From the NCBI GenBank assembly GCA_947487835.1, contig CANKXX010000004.1:423076-487075 (forward strand): 64,000 nt of DNA, in the 5' to 3' direction. Under the pieces are notes generated by a model. The model saw nothing but the letters and a program-made list of their open reading frames with translations. It made no database searches and had not been told where the DNA came from. The stretch comes from an uncultured Microbacteriaceae bacterium. GTDB lineage: Bacteria > Actinomycetota > Actinomycetes > Actinomycetales > Microbacteriaceae. Of this stretch, positions 39,285 through 47,741 are shown piece after piece (the stretch's first letter is position 1; each line of letters starts with the position of its first letter). The translations under genes and the position numbers were made by a program.

Positions 39285-39379
39285 GTGGTACTCCTTCATC
39301 GAAACGTACGAGCGGGACGACACCCCGCATTCCAGCTTAGTAGCGGCCGGGCACAGCGGCCCGTGCGCCCGGACGGGCG

Positions 39380-40093
39380 TCAGTTCGAGACGAGCGTACC
39401 GATCCGCTCGCCGCGGATGGCGGCCTTCACGTTGCCCGCGGGGGCCATGCCGAACACGACCATGGGCATGTGGTTGTCCATGCACAGGCTGAACGCGGTC
39501 GAGTCGACGACCTTGAGTCCCTGCTGCAGCGCCTGCGAGTAGGTGATCTCGTCGATCTTGGTGGCGGCGGAGTCGAGGCGCGGGTCGGCGGTGTAGACGC
39601 CGTCGACGCCGTTCTTGGCGACGAGCACGACGTCCGCCTTGATCTCGAGCGCGCGCTGCGCGGCCACCGTGTCGGTGGAGAAGTAGGGCAGGCCCGCACC
39701 GGCGCCGAAGATCACGACGCGGCCCTTCTCGAGGTGCCGCTCTGCCCGGCGCGGGATGTACGGCTCGGCGACCTGGGTCATGGCGATGGCCGACTGCACG
39801 CGGGTCTCCGCGCCGGCCTGCTCGAGGAAGTCCTGCAGCGCGAGCGCGTTCATGACCGTGCCGAGCATGCCCATGTAGTCGGCGCGCCCGCGGTCCATGC
39901 CTCGCTGCGAGAGCTCGGCGCCGCGGAAGAAGTTGCCGCCGCCCGTGACGATCGCGACCTCGACCTCCTGGGCCGCCTCGGCGACCTCGCGGGCGAGCTG
40001 GCTGACGATGTCGGGATCGACTCCCATCTGGCCACCGCCGAACGACTCTCCCGAAACCTTGAGAAGCACCCGTCGCTTGGCCTGATGTGTCAT
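39380..40093 (-). CDS. pyrH: Uridylate kinase
   Basis: A 237-residue UMP kinase of the amino-acid-kinase fold that makes UDP for nucleotide synthesis. Motifs are [11 protein letters not shown] (phosphate binding), [34 protein letters not shown] and [15 protein letters not shown]-like sequence (read here [15 protein letters not shown]). The ATG at 40093 has GAGGAG 10 nt upstream. It is followed by frr after 95 bp and separated from tsf by a terminator, so it may have its own promoter. Confidence 0.96.
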   Translation of the reverse strand: MTHQAKRRVLLKVSGESFGGGQMGVDPDIVSQLAREVAEAAQEVEVAIVTGGGNFFRGAELSQRGMDRGRADYMGMLGTVMNALALQDFLEQAGAETRVQSAIAMTQVAEPYIPRRAERHLEKGRVVIFGAGAGLPYFSTDTVAAQRALEIKADVVLVAKNGVDGVYTADPRLDSAATKIDEITYSQALQQGLKVVDSTAFSLCMDNHMPMVVFGMAPAGNVKAAIRGERIGTLVSN

Positions 40094-40158
40094 CTGTTGA
40101 TCCGCTCCTCGTTCGTTCCGGCGTTCCAATGTATCCGCTGCGCCTTCCGGCGCGTGCA

Positions 40159-40199
40159 AAGGGGAGCCCGGCCCGCGTGACGCGTTCCGGGCTCCCCTT
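40159..40199 (-). terminator. Terminator between tsf and pyrH
   Basis: AAGGGGAGCCCGG (40159-40171) pairs perfectly with CCGGGCTCCCCTT (40187-40199) around a 15-nt loop, 15 bp after the tsf stop. Confidence 0.75.
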
Positions 40200-40214
40200 C
40201 GGTGCTGCTGCTGA

Positions 40215-41042
40215 CTAGGCGCCGACCTTGAAGCGGGCGAAGCCCGCAATGGTCAGCCCGGCCTCGGCGACGACCTTCGACACCGTGAGCTTGTTGTCCT
40301 TCGCGTAGTCCTGCTCGAGGAGCGCGACCTGCTTGAAGAAGCCGGTCAGGCGACCCTCGATGATCTTCGGGAGGGCGGCCTCGGGCTTGCCCTCGCCGCG
40401 GGAGATCTCCTCGACGATCTTGCGCTCGGCGTCGACCTTGTCGGCCGGCACGTCCTCGCGGGCGAGGTACTCGGGGTTGGCGAACGCGATGTGCTGCGCG
40501 ATGCTGCGCGCGGTCTCCGCGTCGTCACCCGAGTAGCCGACCACGACGCCGACCTGCGGGGGCAGGTCCTTCGACGTCTTGTGCAGGTACACGGCGAAGC
40601 TGTCGCCGGGCACGAGCGCGACGCGGCGCAGCTCGATCTTCTCGCCGATGACGGCGGCCTCGTCACCGATGATCTCGGCGACGGTACGGCCGTCGACGGA
40701 CGCGGCGTTGCCGGCCTCGGCGCTGTCGGAGCCCGCGGCGGCCACGGCGGCGAGCACGCGGTCGGCGAGCGCGACGAAGCGGTCACCCTTGGCGACGAAG
40801 TCGGTCTCGCACGCCAGCTCGATGAGCGTCGCGGTGCCCTCGTTCACCTGAGCGGCGACGAGGCCCTCGCTCGTAGAGCGGTCGGCACGCTTCGCGTTGC
40901 CCTTCGCACCCTTGAGGCGGAGGATCTCGACGGCCTTCTCGATGTCACCATCGGCCTCGACGAGAGCGTTCTTGCTGTCCATCATGCCCGCGCCCAGTCG
41001 GTCGCGGAGCGTCTTGACATCTGCGGCAGTGAAGTTTGCCAT
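40215..41042 (-). CDS. tsf: Elongation factor Ts
   Basis: A 275-residue EF-Ts that exchanges GDP for GTP on EF-Tu. The N-terminal UBA-like domain ([23 protein letters not shown]) and the EF-Tu-contacting [17 protein letters not shown] are present, as is the dimer/coiled-coil part. It lies 12 bp after rpsB, the classic rpsB-tsf operon, and ends in a strong hairpin. Confidence 0.97.
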   Translation of the reverse strand: MANFTAADVKTLRDRLGAGMMDSKNALVEADGDIEKAVEILRLKGAKGNAKRADRSTSEGLVAAQVNEGTATLIELACETDFVAKGDRFVALADRVLAAVAAAGSDSAEAGNAASVDGRTVAEIIGDEAAVIGEKIELRRVALVPGDSFAVYLHKTSKDLPPQVGVVVGYSGDDAETARSIAQHIAFANPEYLAREDVPADKVDAERKIVEEISRGEGKPEAALPKIIEGRLTGFFKQVALLEQDYAKDNKLTVSKVVAEAGLTIAGFARFKVGA

Positions 41043-41054
41043 ATGTCGAACTCC

Positions 41055-42050
41055 TTAGTTGTTGTCGGACGAGGCGATCGGCGCCTTCTCGTCCTCGGTC
41101 GCCTGCGACTCGATGCGCTCCTCGACGTCGGCCTGGGTCTCCGGGGCCACGTCGACCGTCAGGGACTCGTCCGTCGTCGCGGCGAGGTCGGCGGAGGCCT
41201 GAGCATCCGCGTCGTTCTCCTCGGTCGGCAGCTCGGCGGGAGCCTCGGCGGCGGCAGGGGCCTCGGCGGCCGGCGCGGACGCGGCGGCGTCGGACTGCTG
41301 CAGCAGCTCGCGCTCCCAGTCGGCCAGCGGCTCGGGAGCCTCGGCGCCCTCCTCGGGCTTCTGGTGGCGCTGGATGAGGCCCTCGGCCGCGGCGTCCGCG
41401 ATGATGCGGGTCAGCAGCGCGACGGAGCGGATGGCGTCGTCGTTACCCGGGATCGGGTACTGGACCTCGTCCGGGTCGCAGTTGGTGTCGAGGATGCCGA
41501 TGACGGGGATACCGAGCTTCTTGGCCTCGTCGATGGCGAGGTGCTCCTTCTTGGTGTCCACGACCCACAGCGCCGACGGCGTCTTGGTGAGGTTGCGGAT
41601 ACCACCGAGGGTCTTCTCCAGCTTGTCGCGCTCGCGACGCTGGATGAGCAGCTCCTTCTTGGTGTAGCCGCGCGTCGTGTCGTCGAAGTCGACGAGGTCG
41701 AGCTCCTTGAGGCGGTTCAGACGCTTGTGCACCGTCTGGAAGTTGGTGAGGAGGCCACCGAGCCAGCGCTGGTTCACGAAGGGCTGGCCGACGCGCTTCG
41801 CCTGCTCGGCGATGGTCTCCTGAGCCTGCTTCTTGGTGCCGACGAAGAGGATGGTGCCGCCGTGAGCGACCGTCTCCTTAACGAAGTCGTAGGCCTTGTC
41901 GATGTAGCCGAGCGACTGCTGCAGGTCGATGATGTAGATGCCGGAACGCTCGGTGAAGATGAAGCGCTTCATCTTCGGGTTCCAGCGACGGGTCTGATGC
42001 CCGAAGTGAACGCCGCTGTCGAGCAGCTGGCGAATGGTGACGACGGCCAT
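41055..42050 (-). CDS. rpsB: 30S ribosomal protein S2
   Basis: A 331-residue S2. The core (about residues 1-245) has the family signatures [24 protein letters not shown] and [35 protein letters not shown]-terminal extension of about 80 residues is acidic and Ala/Glu-rich ([20 protein letters not shown]), longer than usual. The ATG at 42050 follows AAAAGGAGC. First gene of the rpsB-tsf operon. Confidence 0.97.
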   Translation of the reverse strand: MAVVTIRQLLDSGVHFGHQTRRWNPKMKRFIFTERSGIYIIDLQQSLGYIDKAYDFVKETVAHGGTILFVGTKKQAQETIAEQAKRVGQPFVNQRWLGGLLTNFQTVHKRLNRLKELDLVDFDDTTRGYTKKELLIQRRERDKLEKTLGGIRNLTKTPSALWVVDTKKEHLAIDEAKKLGIPVIGILDTNCDPDEVQYPIPGNDDAIRSVALLTRIIADAAAEGLIQRHQKPEEGAEAPEPLADWERELLQQSDAAASAPAAEAPAAAEAPAELPTEENDADAQASADLAATTDESLTVDVAPETQADVEERIESQATEDEKAPIASSDNN

Positions 42051-42398
42051 GGCCGTGCTCCTTTTCTTAGCACCCGGCGGAGCCCGCGCGAGTGCTGATC
42101 GGTTGTTATGACCGCCGGTCGGCGGCCAGTCCTGGTGCCCGGGCGCGCATCCGCCCCTCATCACCGTCTCCGTAAGGGGAGTCGATGATCGGAAGGGACC
42201 GAGTGGTGCGGCGACCGAGTGGGCACGCGTAGTCAGCGCGAAGCATCGCGCTGCTCGGATCAGTGTAGCACCGCCCCGCGGGGCAACCCGGACGCCCGCG
42301 GTCCCGGGACGGGACGCGCGGGCGTCGGGTGTGCTGCTGCGGTTCGTGCCGCAGCCGGCTGCGGCCTGTCGATGCCGGCGGTCAGCGGGTGGCGGCGG
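42051..42398. other. rpsB upstream region
   Basis: This 348-bp gap holds the rpsB leader and promoter (elements not clearly readable), a hairpin GACGCCCGCG (42291-42300) with CGCGGGCGTC (42317-42326), which may terminate the opposed MFS gene region, and the first copy of a 17-bp tandem repeat. I see no gene. Confidence 0.5.
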
Positions 42399-42414
42399 TC
42401 AGCGGGTGGCGGCG
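42381..42414. repeat. Perfect 17-bp tandem duplication over an MFS stop codon
   Basis: GTCAGCGGGTGGCGGCG occurs at 42381-42397 and again at 42398-42414. The second copy contains the MFS gene's stop codon and last codons. Confidence 0.9.
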
Positions 42415-43871
42415 CCGGCCCGCTTCTTGTCCTTCTTCACGAAGAGGGTCTCCGCCTCCTCCAGCGAGATGCCGTTGGTCTCGGGGATCTTCGTGAGCAC
42501 GAAGAAGAACGAGAGCGCGGCGAACGCGGCGTACATGCCGTAGGTCAGCGGGAGGGACAGCGACGACATCGCGGGGAACGAGACTGTGATGAGGAAGTTC
42601 GCGATCCACTGCGCCATCGCCGCGACGCCGAGCGCCTTGGCGCGGATCCGGTTGGGGAAGATCTCGCCGAGGAGCACCCAGACGAGCGGGCCCCACGAGG
42701 CACCGAAGGCCACGACGAACACGTTGGCCGCGACGAGGGCGATGACGCCCCACGGCGCGGGCAGGCTGGGCGCACCGTCGACGATGACCGCCTGGCTGAA
42801 CGCCAGGGCCATGGTGCCGAGGGAGAGCGCCATGCCCGTCGAGCCCACGAGCAGGATGGGACGGCGCCCGATCCGGTCGACGAGCGCGATGGCGATGAGC
42901 GTCACCAGCACGTTGGTGATCGAGGTGAACACGGAGATCGTCAGCGAGTAGGACTCGTCGAAGCCGACCGCCTTCCAGAGCGTGGTCGAGTAGTAGAAGA
43001 TCACGTTGATGCCGACGAACTGCTGGAACACGGAGAGGATGATGCCGATCCAGACGATCGGCATCAGGCCGAAGCGGTTGCCCTTGAGGGAGCTCTGCTT
43101 GGCCTTGTCCTCCTCGCGGATCTGCGACTGGATGTCGCGCATGGCCTTGTCGACGTCGTCCTGCGGCCAGACCGTCGACAGGATGGAGCGGGCCTTCTCG
43201 GTCTCGCCCTTCTGTGCGAGGTAGCGGGGCGACTCCGGCAGGCGCCAGGAGAGGATGCCGTAGACGACGGCGGGCACGGCGCAGGCGAGGAACATCCAGC
43301 GCCAGGCCGCGATGCCGAACCAGAACGGCTCGGCCGCACCGCCGGCGCCGTTGGCGAAGAGCGCGTCGGAGAGCAGGGCGGCGAAGATGCCCATCGTGAT
43401 CGCGAGCTGCTGCAACGACGCGAGCCGGCCGCGCACCTGCTTGGGCGAGATCTCCGCGATGTAGGCGGGCGCCACGACGGACGCGATGCCGATGCCGAGG
43501 CCGCCGACCACGCGCCAGAGCACGAGGTCCCAGACGCCGAACGCGAAGCCGGCGCCGAGTGAGGAGATGAGGAAGAGGAAGGCGCCGAGCAGCATGGTCG
43601 CGATGCGGCCGTAGCGGTCCGCAACCCGGCCGGCGAGGTACGCGCCGAGCGCGCAGCCCAGCAGAGCCGAGGCGACCGCGAAGCCGGTGAGCACGGCGGA
43701 GAGCTCGAACTCGCCCTCGATCGCGTCGACGGCGCCGTTCACGACGGAGGAGTCGAAGCCGAACAGGAAGCCGCCGACGGCGGCCGACACCGCGAGTCCG
43801 ATCACTCTCCTGGTGAGCTTCTTGTCCTCGGCCGTCCGGGGTGCTGCTTCTGGCTTCTCGTCCGTGGTCAT
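42399..43871 (-). CDS. Sugar-porter MFS transporter
   Basis: A 490-residue major-facilitator permease with 12 predicted helices, of the sugar porter (2.A.1.1) family. The signatures are GRVADRYGRIATML, PESPRYLAQKGE (after helix 6), FQQFVGINVIFYYSTTLW (helix 7, sugar site) and VDRIGRRPILLVGS. The C-terminal PETNGISLEEAETLF is typical. The ATG at 43871 follows CAGGAGGA. It lies between rpsB and the M23 gene, a place usually without a transporter, so it looks like an insertion. The substrate is probably a hexose or pentose, but is not determined. Confidence 0.93.
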   Translation of the reverse strand: MTTDEKPEAAPRTAEDKKLTRRVIGLAVSAAVGGFLFGFDSSVVNGAVDAIEGEFELSAVLTGFAVASALLGCALGAYLAGRVADRYGRIATMLLGAFLFLISSLGAGFAFGVWDLVLWRVVGGLGIGIASVVAPAYIAEISPKQVRGRLASLQQLAITMGIFAALLSDALFANGAGGAAEPFWFGIAAWRWMFLACAVPAVVYGILSWRLPESPRYLAQKGETEKARSILSTVWPQDDVDKAMRDIQSQIREEDKAKQSSLKGNRFGLMPIVWIGIILSVFQQFVGINVIFYYSTTLWKAVGFDESYSLTISVFTSITNVLVTLIAIALVDRIGRRPILLVGSTGMALSLGTMALAFSQAVIVDGAPSLPAPWGVIALVAANVFVVAFGASWGPLVWVLLGEIFPNRIRAKALGVAAMAQWIANFLITVSFPAMSSLSLPLTYGMYAAFAALSFFFVLTKIPETNGISLEEAETLFVKKDKKRAGAATR

Positions 43872-44004
43872 GATCCTCCTGTCGCGAACATGCGATCTTC
43901 CCACCTTCCTCTCCCCCGTGCACTTTCGCTCACGTTCCGGGCGGGCGGTTCCGCGCGACACTCGGGGGCACGCACGGGCGAGGGTCGCGAACGGAGGAGA
44001 TGCC

Positions 44005-44673
44005 ATGGGAACGCGTGCCAGAACCGCGGCGAGCGCCCATGCCGTGCGGCGGAGCCGGGTCGGGATCGCGGGACTCGGCGCCGGCATCGCGGTCGTGGCC
44101 GCGGCATCCCTCGGCCCGCCGTCGTCAGCGGCCGTCGTGCCGCTCTCGGGTCTCGAGATCGCCGCCTGGCGTTGGCCGACGGAGCCCCCGCACACCGTGC
44201 TGCGGCCGTTCCGCGCGCCGCAGACCGCCTACGGCAGCGGGCACCGCGGCATCGACCTGCCCGCGGTCGCCGGCTCGACGGTGTTCTCTCCGGCGGCGGG
44301 CGTCGTCCACTTCGCCGGCCGGGTGGTCGACCGGCCGGTGCTCTCGATCGAGCACGGGGGCGGCCTCCTGTCGAGCTTCGAGGCGGTCGAGTCGACGCTC
44401 GCCGAGGGGGATCCGGTGCGTGCGGGCGACCCCGTGGGCGTCGTCGTGGCGAGCGAGCACTGCCCCGAGGCATCCTGCCTGCACTTCGGCGTGCGCAGAC
44501 ACGGCCGCTACCTCTCGCCCCTGCTGATGCTCGGCGGCATCCCCCGCTCGATTCTGCTGCCCCTCGGGGAGTCCGTTGAACCGGTGGCCGGTTCTGCACG
44601 ACGATGGACGCGTGATGTGATCCCATCCCCGATCACGCTCGACGACGCCCACAAGGCGCGAGAAGGACGACGA
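44005..44673 (+). CDS. M23 peptidase, exported, without its own stop codon
   Basis: A LytM/M23-family endopeptidase for peptidoglycan, with a signal segment (VGIAGLGAGIAVVAAASLGPPSSA, about residues 19-42). The metal site is SGHRGIDLPAVAGSTVFSPAAG with the later CLHFGVRR. It matches the M23 gene found next to rpsB in many actinobacteria. The ATG at 44005 follows GGAGGAGA. The oddity is the 3' end: the domain finishes near GGIPRSILLPL (about 44566), where relatives stop, but the frame stays open through the dehydrogenase gene to 45771. I end the feature at the next gene's start. A stop exists in another frame within a few codons of GESVE, so either a one-base change removed it or this is a true fusion. 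Confidence 0.8.
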
Positions 44674-45771
44674 ATGACCCTGCAGAACACCGCCCGGACG
44701 ACCCCGCACCTCATCGACGAGCTGGAGCACGAGCGCGTGCTCCTCGTCCGCGGGCCCCGCTCCGGGCTCCAGATCACGGTGGCGGTGCACTCCACCCGCC
44801 TCGGCCCCGCCCTCGGCGGCTGCCGCATGTGGCACTACGACTCGGGCGAGGAGGCGCTGGCCGACGCGCTGCGCCTGTCGGAGGCGATGACGCTCAAGAA
44901 CGCCGCCGCGGGGCTGCCCGCGGGCGGCGGCAAGTCCGTCATCCGCGTACCCGCGGACCGCGTACTCGACGAGGCCCAGCGCAGGGACGCGCTCCTCGAC
45001 CTGGGTGACGCGATCGAGAGCCTCGCCGGCGCGTACAACACGGCGGAGGACGTGGGCACGACGTCGGACGATATGGCCGTCGTCCACGAGCGGACCGAGC
45101 ACGTGGTGGGCCTGCCCCCCGCGACCGGCGGCGTCGGCGAGCCGTCCGAGCCGACCGCCATCGGCGTCTACTCCGCCATCCAGGCTACGGTGCGCCGCCT
45201 CACCGGCTCGGACAGCGTGCGCGGGCTGCGCTTCACGATCGTCGGGCTCGGGCAGGTGGGCTCACGCCTCGCGACGCGCCTCACCGAGGAGGGCGCCGTG
45301 CTCACCGTGACCGACGTGTACCCCGCGAAGCGCGCCCTGGCGGAGCAGCTCGGGGCTGAGTGGGTCGAGCCGCAGAGCGCCCACCTGGTCGAGACGGATG
45401 TCTTCGTGCCGGCCGGCGTCGGCGGCATCCTGACCGACGAGGTGATCGACTCCCTCCGCTGCCGCGCGGTGGTCGGACCCGCGAACAACCAGCTCGCCTC
45501 CCCCACCGGCGCGGACCGGCTGGCCCGGCGCGGCATCCTGTGGGCCCCGGACTTCGTCGTGAACGCCGGCGGCGTGATCTACCTCTTCCACATGAACGAG
45601 CCGGGCGCCGAGCGCGCGGACGTGTTCCGCCGCATCGAGGGCATCGGAGAGACGCTCACCGCCGTGTTCGACGAGGCCGGGGTGCGCGGCACGACCCCCT
45701 CGGAGGCCGCGAGGCTGCTGGCCGCCGAGAAGCTCGCCGCGGGCGCGCGCGAGGCCGTCGCCGCGAGCTGA
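44674..45771 (+). CDS. Leucine/valine/Glu/Phe-type amino-acid dehydrogenase
   Basis: A 365-residue NAD(P)-linked oxidative deaminase of the Glu/Leu/Phe/Val dehydrogenase family, closest in size to leucine dehydrogenase. It converts a branched-chain amino acid to its 2-oxo acid and ammonia. The substrate-side lysine is in KNAAAGLPAGGGKSVI, the Rossmann loop is FTIVGLGQVGSRLATRL, and GPANNQLASPTGADRLA and FVVNAGGVIYLF complete the family pattern. The ATG at 44674 has GAAGGA upstream. It is in the same open frame as the M23 peptidase. It is placed between M23 and xerC, normally neighbours, so it is probably an insertion. Confidence 0.92.
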   Translation: MTLQNTARTTPHLIDELEHERVLLVRGPRSGLQITVAVHSTRLGPALGGCRMWHYDSGEEALADALRLSEAMTLKNAAAGLPAGGGKSVIRVPADRVLDEAQRRDALLDLGDAIESLAGAYNTAEDVGTTSDDMAVVHERTEHVVGLPPATGGVGEPSEPTAIGVYSAIQATVRRLTGSDSVRGLRFTIVGLGQVGSRLATRLTEEGAVLTVTDVYPAKRALAEQLGAEWVEPQSAHLVETDVFVPAGVGGILTDEVIDSLRCRAVVGPANNQLASPTGADRLARRGILWAPDFVVNAGGVIYLFHMNEPGAERADVFRRIEGIGETLTAVFDEAGVRGTTPSEAARLLAAEKLAAGAREAVAAS

Positions 45772-45780
45772 TCACCTAGG

Positions 45781-45800
45781 GCCCGGCCGTGCGGCCGGGC
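45781..45800. terminator. Bidirectional terminator between the dehydrogenase and xerC
   Basis: GCCCGGCCG pairs with CGGCCGGGC across TG, giving a 9-bp stem between convergent genes. Confidence 0.65.
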
Positions 45801-45820
45801 GGAGCGCGCACTCGTGAGCG

Positions 45821-46753
45821 TCAGGCGCGGGGGTGCGCGCTCCGGTAGCTCTGCCGCAGCCGGTCGGTGGAGACGTGGGTGTAGATCTGCGTCGTGCCGA
45901 GGCTCGCATGGCCGAGCATCTCCTGCACCGCGCGGAGGTCGGCGCCGCCGTCGAGCAGGTGCGTCGCCGCGGTGTGCCGGAGCGCGTGCGGGCCGGCCGG
46001 ACCGCTGCCCGGCAGGTCCTCGAGCAGGCGGGCGATGAGCGCGTACACCGTCCGCGTCCCCAGCCGGGCTCCCCTGCTGCCGAGGAAGAGGGCGGAACCG
46101 GAGCGCTCCGAGGCGAGGGCGGGGCGGCCGCGCCTCAGGTAGTCCCCGAGCGCGCGCTGAGCGGGCACCCCGAAGGGGACGACGCGCTCCTTCGCGCCTT
46201 TTCCCGTCACGCGCAGGGTCAGGCGCTCCTCGTCGAGGTGGGTCAGGTCGAGCCCGGTCAGCTCGGACACGCGCAGCGCCGCCGCGTACAGCACCTCGAC
46301 GATGGCGAGGTCCCGCAGCGCGATCGGGTCGCCCTGCGCCGCCCGGTCGGCGAGACCGGCGAGGAGCCCGCTCATCTGCCCCTCGGTGAGAACGCGCGGC
46401 AGGGTGGGGCCGGGCCGGGGCGCGCGGAGCCGCGCGCCCTGGTCCGCGTCCGCCAGCCCCTCCCGGGACAGCCAGGCCGCGAGGCCCTTCGCGGCCGCCG
46501 ATCGCCGGGCGAGCGTCGCCTTGGCGAGTCCGGCCTGGGATCCCCGCCAGAGCCATTCGCGCAGCAGATCGAGATCGATATCGCCGGGAACAGCCGCACC
46601 GCGGGAATGAGCGAAGTCGAGCAGGTCGGTCAGGTCGGAGCGATACGCCCGCACCGTGTTGGCCGAGTAGCCGCGCTCCCCCTCGAGGTGACGCGCGAAT
46701 GCGGTCACCGCATCGTCCAGCGGCCCCGCATTCCCGCTTCCGATCCCGCGCAT
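45821..46753 (-). CDS. xerC: Tyrosine recombinase XerC
   Basis: A 310-residue site-specific recombinase that resolves chromosome dimers. The N-terminal SAM-like DNA-binding domain ([21 protein letters not shown]) precedes the catalytic domain. The catalytic residues are visible: Arg in [11 protein letters not shown], the HxxR box [12 protein letters not shown], the His in [10 protein letters not shown] and the nucleophile Tyr in [10 protein letters not shown]. The ATG at 46753 is 6 nt from a TAGGGT box (leaderless). Confidence 0.95.
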   Translation of the reverse strand: MRGIGSGNAGPLDDAVTAFARHLEGERGYSANTVRAYRSDLTDLLDFAHSRGAAVPGDIDLDLLREWLWRGSQAGLAKATLARRSAAAKGLAAWLSREGLADADQGARLRAPRPGPTLPRVLTEGQMSGLLAGLADRAAQGDPIALRDLAIVEVLYAAALRVSELTGLDLTHLDEERLTLRVTGKGAKERVVPFGVPAQRALGDYLRRGRPALASERSGSALFLGSRGARLGTRTVYALIARLLEDLPGSGPAGPHALRHTAATHLLDGGADLRAVQEMLGHASLGTTQIYTHVSTDRLRQSYRSAHPRA

Positions 46754-46759
46754 GAACGC

Positions 46760-46765
46760 ACCCTA
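46760..46765 (-). promoter_or_regulatory. -10 box of a leaderless promoter (xerC)
   Basis: TAGGGT on the minus strand, 6 nt before the xerC ATG, with no ribosome site between. Confidence 0.5.
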
Positions 46766-47066
46766 TCCGCATTCCTCTGCCCGGCAGCCGTGCGCGCCGG
46801 TCGCGGGAACGGAGAAGTCGTCCGCCGCGACCGCGTGTGGCCGTGGATGGCGCATAGACGCTATGCACGCCCAGGACGAGAAGGTTTCACCATTAGCGGA
46901 ATTGCCGGCGCTTATTATGCACGCCGTGCAGATATCGCCCGATCACTTCCCAAGTCACGCCGATATAGCGGCCGATGGCCGTTGCGCCGGGAGCCTCGCC
47001 GAAGTGAACTGACGAGGCGCGGCCTTAGTGCGGCGCTAGTGCGGCGCCGGGAGCCGCACGCATGGC
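46766..47066. other. Intergenic region between xerC and lsr2
   Basis: About 300 bp with lower G+C than the surroundings (46860-46990) and no gene that I can support. It has a palindrome GCATAG-ACG-CTATGC (46852-46866) and a 12-bp tandem repeat, TTAGTGCGGCGC then TAGTGCGGCGCC, near 47025-47049. Confidence 0.5.
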
Positions 47067-47102
47067 AAAGGAGAGGGAGCACGAATCGGCTCCCTCTCCT
47101 TT
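47067..47102 (-). terminator. Terminator of lsr2
   Basis: AAAGGAGAGGGAGC (47067-47080) pairs perfectly with GCTCCCTCTCCTTT (47089-47102) around an 8-nt loop, downstream of lsr2; it ends in a T-run on the transcript-sense strand. Confidence 0.85.
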
Positions 47103-47152
47103 CGCTGCCCGGGCGGACCCGGGTCGATTGCATGTGCGAGCGCGGAGGGCTC

Positions 47153-47506
47153 TCAGCGGCTCTGCGAGCGGTACAGCTCGAGCAGGGACGCGGGCACGCG
47201 GCCGCGGTCGGAGACCTGGTGCCCCTCCTTCTTCAGCCATTCGCGTGCCGCGGACAGCTCTTCCTTGCTGTTCTTGCGTGAACTCGCACTGATGCCGCGC
47301 GATGCGGCGGTCGTGCCACGGTTCGCCTTCCGGCCGCTGTCGACGAAGGGCTGAAGGGCATCGCGCAGCTTCTGCGCATTGTCCTCGGTCAGATCGATCT
47401 CATAGGTGGTGCCGTCGAGGGCGAAATTGACCGTCTCGCCCTTTCCGTCCTCGATGACGACGCCGTCGAGGTCATCGACGAGTGTTGTGACGACTTTCTG
47501 AGCCAT
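47153..47506 (-). CDS. lsr2: Lsr2 nucleoid-associated protein
   Basis: A 117-residue H-NS-like xenogeneic silencer that bridges AT-rich DNA. The N-terminal dimerisation part (VTTLVDDLDGVVIEDGKGETVNFALDGTTYEIDL) is followed by a linker. The C-terminal DNA-binding domain has the AT-hook-like motif VSDRGRVPASLLE. The ATG at 47506 follows GAGGGGA. The upstream 235 bp (47507-47741) are AT-rich for this genome, which fits self-binding and autoregulation by Lsr2; no gene lies there. Confidence 0.95.
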   Translation of the reverse strand: MAQKVVTTLVDDLDGVVIEDGKGETVNFALDGTTYEIDLTEDNAQKLRDALQPFVDSGRKANRGTTAASRGISASSRKNSKEELSAAREWLKKEGHQVSDRGRVPASLLELYRSQSR

Positions 47507-47741
47507 GTGATCCCCTCACTATTCCTGTTGGGCATCCAAAGGCTACAGGAAAAGCAATTGAGAGAGTAATCGTCAATCGAACAAAGAATGCGTTCCTTTG
47601 CGTCCTTCCGGACTCGGCGCTTTCTTCTTCCCGCCGCCCCGCGTCATAACGATCCGCGTAGTGCGGTATGCACGCGCTATTTCAGAGGGGTCCGAATAGC
47701 CGACCGCGCGGAGGGAAAACGTAAGGGCGAATGCGAATCGG

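Noticed and set aside
39285-39299. ATG start for frr five codons upstream
   Set aside because: The ribosome site GAAGGAG overlaps these codons and is correctly placed for the GTG at 39284.
37467-39542. 691-codon plus-strand frame opposite cdsA and frr
   Set aside because: Antisense shadow; the minus strand encodes CdsA and RRF with normal signatures.
42051-42398. Ribosomal protein leader or riboswitch upstream of rpsB
   Set aside because: A hairpin is present but I could not match a known leader motif, so only the hairpin is noted.
46752-47012. Small 86-codon plus-strand frame between xerC and lsr2
   Set aside because: No ribosome site, no conserved pattern, and it overlaps the xerC promoter; it looks like a chance frame.
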